From: DATJPY01 sp035506135
GTDB lineage: Bacteria > Myxococcota_A > UBA9160 > PR03
DNA length: 64,000 bases
Assembly: GCA_035506135.1 (NCBI GenBank)
Contig: DATJPY010000006.1
Location: forward strand, 34,614-98,613
Reading direction: 5' to 3'
Shown here: piece by piece, positions 27,559-36,713 of the stretch
Numbering within the stretch: position 1 is the stretch's first letter
How the letters are laid out: each line of letters opens with the position of its first letter
Program-made: the position numbers and the translations under genes
The notes under the pieces: model-generated
Databases searched by the model: none
What the model was told of the DNA's origin: nothing
Seen by the model: only the letters and a program-made list of their open reading frames with translations

Positions 27559-28121
27559 GCGGGCTCGCCGCGGAAGACGATCAGGGTCGGCGAGCTGCGC
27601 TCGCTGGTGACGGTCGTGTTGCCGGAGTGGAGCGCCGTCAGGTAGTCGATGAAGCCCTGGGTCGAGTGGCGGCAGAGGTCCGGGAACGAGGCGGGCACGC
27701 GCATCTCGATGCGCCAGCGCAGCGGCTTCGCGGCCAGCACCTCGAAGCTCCAGGCGCTGTCCTTGAACATCGCCGGACCGAGGCTCACCAGGATCTTCCC
27801 GATGCGATCACCCCAGCTGTCACGCTCGGCGGAGAGCTGCGCGTACAGGCCGGTCGCGCGGATGCGCTCGGCCGCGCGGCGGCCGCGCTCGACCAGGTAC
27901 TCGGTGCGGCGCCCGCCGTCGCGCTCGAAGAGCAGCTCCACGAAGCGACCGTAGGTCCCGATCGGATACCAGAGCGCAGGGACGATCTTCTGGTCGAGCA
28001 CCTCGAGGTCGGCGGCCTCGAGCCGCGCCTCGAGCTCGTCGCGCGAGATCCGGCCCTCCTGGAGCAGGCGGTTCAGGTCCGCGACGACGGACTCGATCGC
28101 GGTTCCCTTCACGGCCGACAT
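27552..28121 (-). CDS. Uncharacterised soluble protein
   Basis: 189 residues, starting 'MSAVKGTAIESVVADLNRLLQEGRISRDELEARLEAADLEVLDQKI'. No family recognised. An N-terminal helical segment is followed by an alpha/beta body ('WYPIGTYGRFVELLFERDGGRRTEYLVERGRRAAERI') and a strand-rich end ('FEVLAAKPLRWRIEMRVPASFPDLCRHSTQGFIDYLTA'). No signal peptide or membrane segment. It resembles general 'TIGR02265-like' myxobacterial-type helical proteins only loosely. Codon use matches neighbours. It stands alone, converging on ackA through the repeat copies. Confidence 0.75.
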   Translation of the reverse strand: MSAVKGTAIESVVADLNRLLQEGRISRDELEARLEAADLEVLDQKIVPALWYPIGTYGRFVELLFERDGGRRTEYLVERGRRAAERIRATGLYAQLSAERDSWGDRIGKILVSLGPAMFKDSAWSFEVLAAKPLRWRIEMRVPASFPDLCRHSTQGFIDYLTALHSGNTTVTSERSSPTLIVFRGEPAF

Positions 28122-28270
28122 CCGGCGCCCTCCGCGCGCAGCGACGCAGCTCGGTATCGGCCGATCCGGCGCGCCCACTTGAGGGCGGCTCACCGTTCGG
28201 ACGAGCGCGGGGATATCGGCCCGCCTTGCTGCGCTCGGATGGACGGTGCCGCCGTGCGCTCGGGCGAGAC

Positions 28271-29431
28271 CTAGGCGGTCCGTGCGGCAAGGCGCTCGTG
28301 CGCCGCCAGCAGGGCGAGCGCGGCGGCGAGCAGGGCGGGACCGATCACCTCGAGCCCGACGCGCGCCGCGAGCACGCCGAGCACCGCGGGGATGATCGAC
28401 TGCCCGAGCGCGGCGGCGGCGACCTGGAAGCCGACGGCGTTGGCCGCGTGCGCAGCGCCGACGCGCAGCCGGGTCGTGGCGATCAGCGACGGGTAGATCG
28501 GACCGCAGCAGAGCCCGAGGAGCGCGAGGCCCGCGCCGCCCAGCGCGCCGCTCGCGCCGAAGGCGAGGAGCCCGGCGCCGATTGCCATTCCCACGATGCA
28601 CGGCCGGAGCAGCGTCTCCACCGCAGTGCGGCCGGCGATCCATCCAAAGAGAACCCGCCCGAGCGTGAGCGAGGCCCAGTAGCCGCTCACCCAGGCACCC
28701 GCGCTGCGGGCCGAGACGCCGCGCGCCTGGGTGAAGAGGCTGTAGCTCCAGGCGCCGGCCGACGCCTCGAGTCCGTTGTAGAGGAAGAACGCGGCGATCC
28801 CGAGCCACGCGGGTGCGAGCCCGAGCGTGCGGAAGAGCCGCGCCGGTGGCGTCGCCCCGGGCTCGGGCGTGTCGCCCGCTCGCGGCCCGAGCCACCGCAT
28901 CGCGGCGAAGCCGGCGGCCGGGACGAGCTGCCACGCGCCGACGGCTCGATAGCCGGCTGGCCACGCATGTCCCGCGGCGAGGAGGCGGGAGAGGAGGAGC
29001 GGCCCGCTCGCGGCGCCGAGGCCCCAGCACGCGTGCAGCCAGTTGAGCGTCCGCGCGCCGTGCTGCGAGGCGACGTGGATGTTCAGGGCCGCGTCGATCA
29101 CGCCGGCGCCGAGGCCTCCCAGCGATGCGAGCGCGATCATCACGGCCCACGATGGCGCCACCGAGTAGCCGAGCAGCGCCGTCCCGAGCGCGAGGAACGC
29201 CAGCGTCAGCAGCGTCGGCACTCTCGCGCGCGCGAGGAGCCGCCCGATCCCGAAGCTCGCGACGACGAAGCCGGCCGTCCAGGCGAGGAGGAGCGCGCCG
29301 AGCGCGTCGATCGGGAGCACGAACGAGGCGCGCATCGAGGGCCACGCCACGCCGAGCATCCCATCGGGCAGCCCGAGGCTGACGAAGCCGAGGAAGGGAA
29401 CGATCAGCCATGCGCCGGCGCGCCGCGTCAC
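28271..29431 (-). CDS. MFS transporter
   Basis: 386 residues with twelve predicted membrane segments. 'PFLGFVSLGLPDGMLGVAWPSMRASF' opens helix 1 and 'GIGRLLARARVPTLLTLAFLALGTALLGYS' covers the helix 2-3 region. The FucP/fosmidomycin-like or sugar-type MFS pattern ('GLGAGVIDAALNIHVA') suggests a solute:proton symporter in the inner membrane. The substrate is unknown. The 149 bases between it and the next downstream gene contain no recognised element. Confidence 0.82.
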   Translation of the reverse strand: MTRRAGAWLIVPFLGFVSLGLPDGMLGVAWPSMRASFVLPIDALGALLLAWTAGFVVASFGIGRLLARARVPTLLTLAFLALGTALLGYSVAPSWAVMIALASLGGLGAGVIDAALNIHVASQHGARTLNWLHACWGLGAASGPLLLSRLLAAGHAWPAGYRAVGAWQLVPAAGFAAMRWLGPRAGDTPEPGATPPARLFRTLGLAPAWLGIAAFFLYNGLEASAGAWSYSLFTQARGVSARSAGAWVSGYWASLTLGRVLFGWIAGRTAVETLLRPCIVGMAIGAGLLAFGASGALGGAGLALLGLCCGPIYPSLIATTRLRVGAAHAANAVGFQVAAAALGQSIIPAVLGVLAARVGLEVIGPALLAAALALLAAHERLAARTA

Positions 29432-29476
29432 CTGCGCGGCGAGTCTCGCACAGCCTGGGGCCGCCGCGTGCAGCCC

Positions 29477-30271
29477 TCAGCCGGAGGGGGTCGGCTGGCG
29501 CGAGAGCACCCAACGGCGGTAGGCGGCGGTCGGGAAGAAGGTGAGGAACAGGCAGCCCGCCGCCACGATGCCGAGGGCGGAGGTCAGGGCCACGACCACG
29601 ACGATGATCTGGTGCGCCAGCTCCGGCACCAGCTCGGTCGTCGTCCCCGCGACGGCGCAGTACCAGACGCGGGCCAGCGGGTCGCTCAGGTTGAGCAGCA
29701 CCACGGCGGCGGCCCATGCGCCCCAGAGCAGGAAGCGGTTGGCGACCAGCGGCTCCGCGAGCCCGAGGCGCAGCCGCCGGCGCAGCAGCGCGCCGTAGCG
29801 GAACGACTCGATGCTCATCCAGACGACGCCCGAGACCCGCGCCGCGAAGCTGATCCAGTAGCTGGGGCCGGGGAGGACGTGCGGGGTGAAGTGGTCGCCG
29901 ATCCCGATCGCGGCGAAGGTGCCGAGCAGCGTCGCGCCGACTGCGACGACCGCAGCGCGCGCCATGGCCGAGTCGGGGCGGAACGTCCGCCAGGTGAACA
30001 TCCAGATGCCGAAGAGCCCCGTTCCGTTCGCGGCGATGTGCATCGCCTGGAGCGGCGCGCGCCAGACCGCCGGCACGGCGAGCGAGGGGTCCGTCCAGCC
30101 CATGTAGAGGATGCAGCTGAAGACGGTCCCGAACAGCGAGGCGGCCAGGAAGTACACGCCGAGCCATCGCTCGGGTCCCTTGCTGCGCGCGCCGAGCCGC
30201 AGCAGGCGCACGCCGATCACGACGCTGAGGACGCAGATGAGCCCGGTGACGAGCCCGCCGACGGTCTGCAC
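29477..30271 (-). CDS. Seven-helix membrane protein of unknown function
   Basis: 264 residues from a GTG with GGGGAGAG upstream. Seven hydrophobic segments cover the protein almost end to end ('VGGLVTGLICVLSVVIGVRLL', 'WLGVYFLAASLFGTVFSCILYM', 'AAVVAVGATLLGTFAAIGIG', 'IIVVVVALTSALGIVAAGCLFL'). Short loops and a basic C-terminus. No family recognised. It lies 45 bases upstream of the MFS gene on the same strand and may be co-transcribed. Confidence 0.75.
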   Translation of the reverse strand: MQTVGGLVTGLICVLSVVIGVRLLRLGARSKGPERWLGVYFLAASLFGTVFSCILYMGWTDPSLAVPAVWRAPLQAMHIAANGTGLFGIWMFTWRTFRPDSAMARAAVVAVGATLLGTFAAIGIGDHFTPHVLPGPSYWISFAARVSGVVWMSIESFRYGALLRRRLRLGLAEPLVANRFLLWGAWAAAVVLLNLSDPLARVWYCAVAGTTTELVPELAHQIIVVVVALTSALGIVAAGCLFLTFFPTAAYRRWVLSRQPTPSG

Positions 30272-30358
30272 GCCCCACTCTCCCCGGCTTCTTCTACGCG
30301 GGGATCATCGGCCTCGCGGAGGCGCAGCTTGACCGGGCAATTCCGAGACGGCCCGGCT

Positions 30359-31339
30359 TCATGATCCGGAGGGCCAGGCGCTATGCGCCCTGCTCAGAAA
30401 TTCCTCGAGCGCGGCCGCGAGCTCGTCCGGAATCTCGGCCGCGAGCGAGTGCCGGGCGCCCGGGAACACCCGGAGCTCGCAGTGCGGCAGGAGCTTCGAC
30501 AGGCGGGCCACGCCGGCGCCCATGTTGGCGCCATTGTCCTGGTCCCCCCAGCCGAGCCAGACCGGCTGCTGGATCGCGGGCGCGAGGTCGAACAGGCTTC
30601 GTTCGACCTGGTCGGCGGCCATCTCGAAGTACATGCGGATGAAGCCGGGGCCCATCACCTCGCGGTAGTAGGTGAAGGTGTCGGCCAGCGCCGCCGAGCG
30701 ACCCGGCCAGTCGGGCCGGTACCAGTACCGCGACTGGATCCAGACGATCGGCCAGAACAGCGGGTAGCCCCGGATCGCGCGCAGCACGTGCCCGATGCGC
30801 GGGCTCGCGACCCAGGCGCTCCCGGGAGCCCACGGCGCGAGGCGATCGAAGCGCTCGGGGAAGCGGTGCCCGAGCCGCAGCACGAGGTTGCCGCCGAGGC
30901 TCCCGCCCGCGAGATCCGCGCGCCCGACGCCGAGCGCGTCGAGCATCCCCACCACCGTGTCCTCGTAGAGCGCGAGCGAGTACTCGCGATCCGGCTTGTC
31001 CGCGTAGCCGCTGCCCGGGAAGTCGAGCACGAGGACGCGGTGGCGGCGGGCGAGCACCGGCACCAGCCCGTCGTACTCCTCGATGCGCGACGTATGGCCG
31101 GGGATCAGCACCACGACCGGCGCCGCGTGGCCGTCCTGCGGGGGCTCCTGCGGGCCTTCGTCGATGTAGCGGATGCGGAGCGCGCCGACGTGCAGGTCGC
31201 GCTGCTCGAACGGGGTGGTGCGCACCGCGAGCGGCCGGGTGAGTCCCTTGTCGGCGGGCGGCTCGAGCCGCGCGATCCAGACCGCGAAGCCGATCGCCGC
31301 GGCGAGGGCCGTCCACCCCGCGATACCTAGGAGCGGCAT
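30359..31339 (-). CDS. Membrane-anchored alpha/beta hydrolase
   Basis: 326 residues. An N-terminal hydrophobic helix ('GIAGWTALAAAIGFAVWIA') is probably a membrane anchor. The hydrolase core shows 'VVLIPGHTSRIEEYDGLVPVL' (oxyanion region), the nucleophile elbow 'GGSLGGN', the acid in 'WGDQDNGAN' and the His in 'FPGARHSLAAEIPDEL'. Epoxide-hydrolase, lipase or esterase activity is possible; no lid signature allows a choice. A TAGCTT hexamer eight bases before the ATG suggests leaderless transcription. Confidence 0.85.
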   Translation of the reverse strand: MPLLGIAGWTALAAAIGFAVWIARLEPPADKGLTRPLAVRTTPFEQRDLHVGALRIRYIDEGPQEPPQDGHAAPVVVLIPGHTSRIEEYDGLVPVLARRHRVLVLDFPGSGYADKPDREYSLALYEDTVVGMLDALGVGRADLAGGSLGGNLVLRLGHRFPERFDRLAPWAPGSAWVASPRIGHVLRAIRGYPLFWPIVWIQSRYWYRPDWPGRSAALADTFTYYREVMGPGFIRMYFEMAADQVERSLFDLAPAIQQPVWLGWGDQDNGANMGAGVARLSKLLPHCELRVFPGARHSLAAEIPDELAAALEEFLSRAHSAWPSGS

Positions 31340-31347
31340 CGGGGCAC

Positions 31348-31353
31348 AAGCTA
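31348..31353 (-). promoter_or_regulatory. -10-like hexamer TAGCTT, leaderless-type
   Basis: Minus-strand TAGCTT ends eight bases before the ATG at 31339, without a Shine-Dalgarno. Confidence 0.35.
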
Positions 31354-31406
31354 GCCGATGCGCGAGGCCGCGCGGCCGGAGGCGACGGCGCGGACTGCGC
31401 GCACGT

Positions 31407-31412
31407 TATCCT
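31407..31412 (+). promoter_or_regulatory. -10-like hexamer TATCCT, leaderless-type
   Basis: TATCCT ends nine bases before the alkaline phosphatase ATG at 31422; no Shine-Dalgarno. Confidence 0.35.
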
Positions 31413-31421
31413 TGGCGCCCC

Positions 31422-32999
31422 ATGTCGAGTGCCCGTCCGCTGGTCGCGGTCCCGCTCGCCGCGCTGCTCCTCTTCGCCGCCTGCGCGCGCCATCCCGAGA
31501 GCCGAGACGACGCCGCCGATCCGCAGGCGGCGGTTGCTCGCGCCCGCGCGCTGGTGCCGCCCGGGACGCACGCCAAGAACGTGATCCTCTTCATCGGCGA
31601 CGGCATGGGCATCTCGACCGTCACCGCGGCGCGCATCCGCGAAGGGCAGCTCCGCGGCGAGAGCGGCGAGGAGAACCGGCTCTCATTCGAGGATCTCCCC
31701 TACGTCGCGCTCTCGAAGACCTACAGCGTGAACCTCCAGGTCTCCGAATCGGCCGCCACGATGACGGCGATGACGACCGGCGCGAAGACCAAGGCGGACG
31801 TGATCGGCCTCGACGCGAACGCGGTGCCGGGCGACTGGACCTCGGTCGAGCACAGCCGCGCCCGCACGCTCTTCGAGGAGGCGCACGAGCGCGGCCTCGC
31901 GACGGGCGTCGTCACCACCACGCGCGTGACCCATGCGACGCCCGCCGCGTGCTACGCGCACGCCGCGCACCGGGACTGGGAGGACGACACGCAGCTCCCC
32001 GAGGCCGCACGGGCGGCCGGCTTTCCGGACATCGCGCGCCAGCTCGTCGAGACCGATTCGATCGACGTCGCGCTCGGCGGCGGGCGCGGCGAGTTCCTCC
32101 CCAACACCGAGAGCGATCCGGCACGCCCCGACACGAAGGGCGTGCGCGCCGACGGCCGCAACCTCGTCGCCGAGTGGCAGGCCCGCCATCCGGACGGCGC
32201 GTACCTCTGGAACCGCTCGCAGCTCGTCGCCCTCGAGACCGGACACGTCGACCGCCTGCTCGGCCTGTTCGATCCCTCGCACATGGCCTTCGAGGCCGAC
32301 CGCGCGCAGGAGGCGCCCGACGAGCCGTCGCTCTCCGAGATGACGGCGCGCGCGATCGACGTGCTCGACCGCAACCCGCGCGGCTTCGTGCTCATGGTCG
32401 AGGGCGGGCGCATCGACCAGGCCCATCACCTGGGCAACGCCTACCGGGCGCTCGGCGAGACCATCGAGTTCTCGAACGCGGTGCGCATGGCGCTGCGGCT
32501 CACCGACGCGACGGACACGCTGATCGTCGTCACCGCCGACCACAGCCACGTCCTCACCATCTCCGGCTACCCGGCGCGCGGCAACGACATCCTGGGCCTG
32601 GTGGTCTCCGTCGACGAGCGCGGCGAGCGCGCCAAGCAGCCGATGCTCGACGCCACCGGGCGTCCCTTCACCACGCTCTCGTACGCCAACGGGCCGGGCT
32701 ACACCGGCGCGTCGCCCGAGCAGCCCGAGGGGTCGAAGCACTACCCGCACGTCCCGACCGGATACACCGGGATCCACAAGGGACGCCCGGACCTGCGGCG
32801 CGTCGACACGACGAGCCCCGCCTACCTGCAGGAGGCGACGGTGCCCGCACGCGCCGACACGCACGGCGGCGAGGACGTCCCGATCTACGCGGGCGGCGCG
32901 GGCGCCGAGCTCTTCCACGGCGTGCAGGAGCAGAGCTACATCTACCACGCCATCGTCGAGGCCCTGGGCTGGCGCAGCGCCTATAGTCGGCGTCCGTGA
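31422..32999 (+). CDS. Alkaline phosphatase lipoprotein (PhoA superfamily)
   Basis: 525 residues. The signal peptide ends in 'LLLFAAC', a lipobox, so it is probably a periplasm- or surface-facing lipoprotein. Metal and catalytic motifs of the alkaline phosphatase family are present: 'VILFIGDGMG' (metal Asp), the nucleophile serine in 'VSESAATMTAMTTG', 'VTTTRVTHATPAACYAH', 'FVLMVEGGRIDQAHH' and 'VVTADHSHV', plus a C-terminal metal-ligand His in 'HGGEDVPIYAGG'. Phosphate scavenging is the likely role; no Pho-box was identified. Its stop overlaps the methyltransferase GTG. Confidence 0.92.
   Translation: MSSARPLVAVPLAALLLFAACARHPESRDDAADPQAAVARARALVPPGTHAKNVILFIGDGMGISTVTAARIREGQLRGESGEENRLSFEDLPYVALSKTYSVNLQVSESAATMTAMTTGAKTKADVIGLDANAVPGDWTSVEHSRARTLFEEAHERGLATGVVTTTRVTHATPAACYAHAAHRDWEDDTQLPEAARAAGFPDIARQLVETDSIDVALGGGRGEFLPNTESDPARPDTKGVRADGRNLVAEWQARHPDGAYLWNRSQLVALETGHVDRLLGLFDPSHMAFEADRAQEAPDEPSLSEMTARAIDVLDRNPRGFVLMVEGGRIDQAHHLGNAYRALGETIEFSNAVRMALRLTDATDTLIVVTADHSHVLTISGYPARGNDILGLVVSVDERGERAKQPMLDATGRPFTTLSYANGPGYTGASPEQPEGSKHYPHVPTGYTGIHKGRPDLRRVDTTSPAYLQEATVPARADTHGGEDVPIYAGGAGAELFHGVQEQSYIYHAIVEALGWRSAYSRRP
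32982..32987 (+). promoter_or_regulatory. -10-like hexamer TATAGT, leaderless-type
   Basis: Lies inside the end of the phosphatase gene and ends eight bases before the methyltransferase GTG. It could give the methyltransferase its own transcript. Confidence 0.35.
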
Positions 33000-33865
33000 A
33001 GGCGCGTGCGGCGCGCGGCGCGATCCATCTGGCCGACAACCTCGACGTGCTGCGCGCGACGGCGTCGGACTCGGTCGACCTCGTCTACCTGGATCCTCCG
33101 TTCAACACGGGAAAGCGACAGTCGCGCACCCGCCTGCGCACGCGGCGGGTGGAGGCCGGCGCCGGCGACCGCACCGGCTTCGGGGGCCGGCGCTATCGCT
33201 CGATCCCGCTCGGCACGCTGTCCTTCGCCGACCTCTTCGACGACTACCTGGCCTTCCTGGAGCCGCGGCTGGTCGAGGTGCACCGCATCCTCGCGCCGCA
33301 CGGAACGCTCTACGTGCACCTCGACTGCCGGGAGGTCCACTACGTGAAGGTCCTGCTCGACGCGATCTTCGGGCGCGAGGGCTTCCTCAACGAGGTGATC
33401 TGGAGCTACGACTTCGGCGGCCGCACGCGGCGGCGCTGGGCGCCGAAGCACGACGACATCCTGGTCTACGTGAAGGACCGGGAGCGCTACCACTTCGATG
33501 CGTCCTCCGTGGACCGCATCCCGTACCTCGCGCCGGGTCTGGTCGGACCCGCGAAGGCGGCGCGCGGCAAGCTGCCCACCGACTCGTGGTGGAGCACGAT
33601 CGTCCCGACCTCCGGCGCCGAGCGCACCGGCTACCCGACGCAGAAGCCGCTGCGCGTGGCGCGGCGCATCGTGACCGCCTCGTCACGCCCGGGCGATCTC
33701 GTGCTCGACGCCTTCGCCGGCAGCGGCACCACGGGCGCCGCCTGTCTCGAGCTCGGCCGGCGCTTCGTGCTGGTCGACGACAATCCCGAGGCGCTGCGCG
33801 TGATGGCGCGCCGCTTCGCCCGGGTCGAGGGCATCGACTGGCGCGGCTTCACGCCGTCCGGCTAG
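32996..33865 (+). CDS. Solitary beta-class DNA methyltransferase (probably N6-adenine)
   Basis: 289 residues. Motif order is beta-class: motif IV 'VYLDPPFNTG' near residue 32, a central variable region, 'YPTQKPLRVARRIV' (motif X), then the AdoMet-binding motif I 'LDAFAGSGTTGAACLELGRRFVLVD' near the C-terminus. DPPF favours N6-adenine over N4-cytosine (usually SPPY). A 30-residue basic insertion ('RQSRTRLRTRRVEAGAG') follows motif IV. No restriction endonuclease or specificity gene is adjacent, so it may be an orphan regulatory methyltransferase. GTG overlaps the phosphatase TGA. Confidence 0.9.
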   Translation: MKARAARGAIHLADNLDVLRATASDSVDLVYLDPPFNTGKRQSRTRLRTRRVEAGAGDRTGFGGRRYRSIPLGTLSFADLFDDYLAFLEPRLVEVHRILAPHGTLYVHLDCREVHYVKVLLDAIFGREGFLNEVIWSYDFGGRTRRRWAPKHDDILVYVKDRERYHFDASSVDRIPYLAPGLVGPAKAARGKLPTDSWWSTIVPTSGAERTGYPTQKPLRVARRIVTASSRPGDLVLDAFAGSGTTGAACLELGRRFVLVDDNPEALRVMARRFARVEGIDWRGFTPSG

Positions 33866-33868
33866 GCG

Positions 33869-33985
33869 GCCGACTCGAGAGTCGGCCCGCAAGCGGAGCG
33901 CGCAGCGAGGCGAAGCCGAGCGCAGCTCATCGAGCTGGCAGTGAGGCGGAGTCTGCGGAGCCGAACGAAGGTCAGCAGCTCGCAC
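33869..33985 (+). repeat. Dispersed hairpin repeat, copy E (composite)
   Basis: Fills most of the 180-base gap before plsC. It starts with the 18-base hairpin GCCGACTC-(2)-GAGTCGGC, shared with copy F. Next comes a block like copies A/B (GCGCGCAGCGA, GGC-GAA-GCC, GAGCGCAG). Last is the F-like block 33938-33971. It therefore joins two sub-types end to end. Confidence 0.85.
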
Positions 33986-34033
33986 TCGGGGCCCCCGCCG
34001 CCGCCCGCGGTTCCGCGCGGGCGGCCCGCGGGT

Positions 34034-34039
34034 TAGATT
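34034..34039 (+). promoter_or_regulatory. -10-like hexamer TAGATT with possible -35
   Basis: TAGATT ends six bases before the plsC ATG. TTCCGC at 34011-34016 sits 17 bases upstream as a possible -35. Leaderless-type. Confidence 0.45.
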
Positions 34040-34045
34040 TCGCGC

Positions 34046-34771
34046 ATGGCCCGACGCCTCTACTCGACCGCCTTCTGGGCCTTCCTCACCGGCAGCTCGA
34101 TCGCGCTCTTCCCGGTCGCGGTCGTCGTCTGGGCCGTGACGCTGCCCTTCGACCGCCGCAAGGTGCTGCTGCACCAGTTCACCTGCTTCTGGGCCTCGCT
34201 CTACACCTGGACGAATCCGCTGTGGCCGGTCTCGATCAGCGGGCGCGAGAAGATCGACCGCGGTGAGACCTACGTCATGGTCGCCAATCATCTCTCGCTG
34301 CTCGACATCCTGGTCCTGTTCCGCCTGTTCCGGCACTACAAGTGGGTGTCGAAGATCGAGAACTTCCGGATCCCGTTCATCGGCTGGAACATGCGGTTGA
34401 ACCGCTACATCGAGCTGCGCCGCGGCGACCGCGACAGCGTGGTCCAGATGATGGCCGACTGCGAGCGCACGCTGCGCGCCGGCTCCTCGATCCTGATGTT
34501 CCCGGAAGGCACGCGCTCGCGGGACGGTGCGCTGCAGGCCTTCAAGCCCGGCGCCTTCGAGCTGGCGCTGCGCACGCAGAAGCCGATCCTCCCGATCGTG
34601 ATCGAGGGCACGAGCAACGCGCTGCCGAAGCGCGGCTTCGTGCTGCAGGGCCAGCACCCGATCCGGGTGCGCGTGCTCGACCCGATCCCCGCCGACTCCT
34701 TCGCGCACCTGTCGGCCAAGGAGCTCGCGGAGCAGACCCGCGCGCACTTCGCGGAGCAGCTCGGGCGCTAG
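34046..34771 (+). CDS. plsC: 1-acyl-sn-glycerol-3-phosphate acyltransferase
   Basis: Second acylation in phospholipid synthesis, at the inner membrane. 241 residues. A membrane segment near the N-terminus ('WAFLTGSSIALFPVAVVVWAVTLPF') precedes the catalytic 'VANHLSLLDILVLF' (NHx4D), the 'FPEGTRSRDG' glycerol-phosphate-binding motif and 'LPIVIEGTSNALP'. Motifs are complete and length is normal. A different acyl acceptor (lysophospholipid) cannot be excluded. Confidence 0.92.
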   Translation: MARRLYSTAFWAFLTGSSIALFPVAVVVWAVTLPFDRRKVLLHQFTCFWASLYTWTNPLWPVSISGREKIDRGETYVMVANHLSLLDILVLFRLFRHYKWVSKIENFRIPFIGWNMRLNRYIELRRGDRDSVVQMMADCERTLRAGSSILMFPEGTRSRDGALQAFKPGAFELALRTQKPILPIVIEGTSNALPKRGFVLQGQHPIRVRVLDPIPADSFAHLSAKELAEQTRAHFAEQLGR

Positions 34772-34781
34772 CTCTTCCCCT

Positions 34782-36713
34782 TCAGCTCGACATCCCGAAG
34801 CGCTGGTGCATCAGCGTCAGGCTGAGGATCCGGTGCATCGCGCCGTCGAGATCCATCCGCTCCGCCGGAGTCCTCTCGCCGAGGCTCCGAAACATTCGCC
34901 GGACCGTCTCGGCGTCGAAGAGCGGCTGCGCGTCGAGCAGCGACGAGGCGAAGATGTCGCCGAACAGCTCCAGCATCGGGTCGTCCGCGCCGAGCTTCGC
35001 GGGAGGCGTCGTGAACGGGTGCTTCTGGCGGTCGTAGACCGGCTCGATCAGGACGTCGCGACAGGCCTCGCGCAGCACGTGCTTCTCGCGCATGCCCTGG
35101 ATCTTCATGTGGATGGGGATGCCCGCTGCGAACTCGGCGACGTGGTGGTCGAGGAAGGGAACGCGTCCCTCGATCGAGTGCGCCATCTCCATGCGGTCGG
35201 AGAGGAAGGTGAGTATGAAGTTGGGGAGGTGGATCCTGGCCCAGAGGTAGAGTGCCTGGTTCAGGGGATCACGCCCCGCGAGGCGCTCCTCGACGGGGAG
35301 GCGGCTCAACCCGAGGTCGTAGGGATTCATGCCCTCGACGCTCGCGAGCATCTCGCGGCCGAAGCACGCGGCCACGCTCTGGCCCCTCTGCGAGAAGGCC
35401 AGGATCCAGGACGGGATCCAGCCGAGCCGGCGCTCGACGGTGTCGAGCTCCGGAGCGGGCGAGGCCTCGGTCGCCACGAGCCCCGGGACGGCCTGGTTGG
35501 CCGCGCGCAGCTCGGCGAGCAGGCGCTGGACCGTGGCCGGGTCCTGCCGCTCGCTGTTGTAGAGCAGGACGTCGCGGCGGAACGGCGCGTAGCCGCCCAG
35601 CACCTCGTCCGACCCCTCTCCGGTGAACACGACCTTGATGCCGGCGTCGCGAACCGCGCGGGAGAGCAGGAACTTGGCGACGCCGTGCCCGTTGATGAAG
35701 CAGGTCTCGGCGTGCCAGACGGCGTCGCTGTAGGCGTCGGCCAGATCGCGCGCCGTGACCGGCACGGGAACGAAGCTCGCGCCCGATCGCTCCGCCTGCG
35801 AGCGGGCTAGCGAGGACTCGTCATAGGCGGCGTCGTCGAATCCGATCGTGAATGCGCGGATCGGCCGATCCATGTGCCGCTGGGCGAGGCCGAGGACCGC
35901 GCAGGAGTCGATCCCGCCGCTCAGATACGCGGCGACCTCGACGTCGGCGATCAGCCGCTCGCGCACGGCATCGTCGAGGACGGCACGGAATCCGGCGACC
36001 ACCTCGTCGTCCGATCGCTCGTCCGCTGCGAGCGCGGCGGCCGTGGGGAACTCCCAGTCCCAGTAGGGGTAGAGGTCGACCTTCCCTTCCTGCGCGATCG
36101 CATAGTGCCCTGGCGGTACGGTGTGGATCCCCGCGAACAGGGAGCGCGAGTGCGGCCGGAAGAAGAAGATCTCCTGGAACACCGCCTCGCGGTCCCAACG
36201 CGCCGGAACCCCGAGCGCCAGCAGCGCCTTCACCTCGGACGCGAAGAAGACGTCGCCTTCGTGCACGGCGTAGAAGAGAGGCTTGATGCCGAAGCGGTCG
36301 CGGATCGCCAGCATCGCTCGGTTGCGGCGGTCCGCGATCAGCGCCGCGAACTCGCCGCGCAGGTGGCGCCCGAGGCTCATTCCCTCGCGCAGGTAGAGGT
36401 GCAGGGCGATCTCGCTGTCCGACTCCGTCTCGAAGGTGCAGCCTTCGTCGCGCAGGCGCTCGCGGATGGCCTTGTAGCCGTAGAACTCGCCGTTCACGAC
36501 GAGCTGTACGTCGCCGCTGGGGTCCGAGATCGGCTGTGCCCCATTGTCGAGACCGATGATCGAGAGGCGCGTATGTCCCAGGAACCACCGACCGTCGGGA
36601 GCGACCCACCGGCCGACCGCGTCGGGGCCGCGGTGGTGGAGCGTCTCGAGGGCGCGGTCGAGGCGCTTCGAATCGAGCGAGTGTCCGAGGAGACCTCCGA
36701 CCAGTCCGCACAT
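34782..36713 (-). CDS. asnB: Asparagine synthetase (glutamine-hydrolysing)
   Basis: 643 residues starting MCGLVGG, so Cys2 is the class II amidotransferase nucleophile. N-terminal glutaminase: 'HHRGPDAVG', 'LGHTRLSIIGLDNGAQPIS', 'LVVNGEFYGY' and 'RDRFGIKPLFY'. C-terminal synthetase: the PP-loop 'AYLSGGIDSCAVLG', 'FTGEGSDEVLGGYAPFRRD' and 'RVPFLDHHVAEFAAGIP'. Complete AsnB type; a paralogue in a secondary or cell-surface pathway is possible since such enzymes are multi-copy. It converges on plsC with a ten-base gap. Confidence 0.93.
   Translation of the reverse strand: MCGLVGGLLGHSLDSKRLDRALETLHHRGPDAVGRWVAPDGRWFLGHTRLSIIGLDNGAQPISDPSGDVQLVVNGEFYGYKAIRERLRDEGCTFETESDSEIALHLYLREGMSLGRHLRGEFAALIADRRNRAMLAIRDRFGIKPLFYAVHEGDVFFASEVKALLALGVPARWDREAVFQEIFFFRPHSRSLFAGIHTVPPGHYAIAQEGKVDLYPYWDWEFPTAAALAADERSDDEVVAGFRAVLDDAVRERLIADVEVAAYLSGGIDSCAVLGLAQRHMDRPIRAFTIGFDDAAYDESSLARSQAERSGASFVPVPVTARDLADAYSDAVWHAETCFINGHGVAKFLLSRAVRDAGIKVVFTGEGSDEVLGGYAPFRRDVLLYNSERQDPATVQRLLAELRAANQAVPGLVATEASPAPELDTVERRLGWIPSWILAFSQRGQSVAACFGREMLASVEGMNPYDLGLSRLPVEERLAGRDPLNQALYLWARIHLPNFILTFLSDRMEMAHSIEGRVPFLDHHVAEFAAGIPIHMKIQGMREKHVLREACRDVLIEPVYDRQKHPFTTPPAKLGADDPMLELFGDIFASSLLDAQPLFDAETVRRMFRSLGERTPAERMDLDGAMHRILSLTLMHQRFGMSS

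Noticed and set aside
28122..28270. Small gene or regulatory RNA between the uncharacterised protein and the MFS gene
   Set aside because: No coding pattern, ribosome site or strong hairpin was seen in these 149 bases.
32996..33865. Complete restriction-modification system
   Set aside because: No nuclease or specificity subunit is adjacent within the neighbouring genes.
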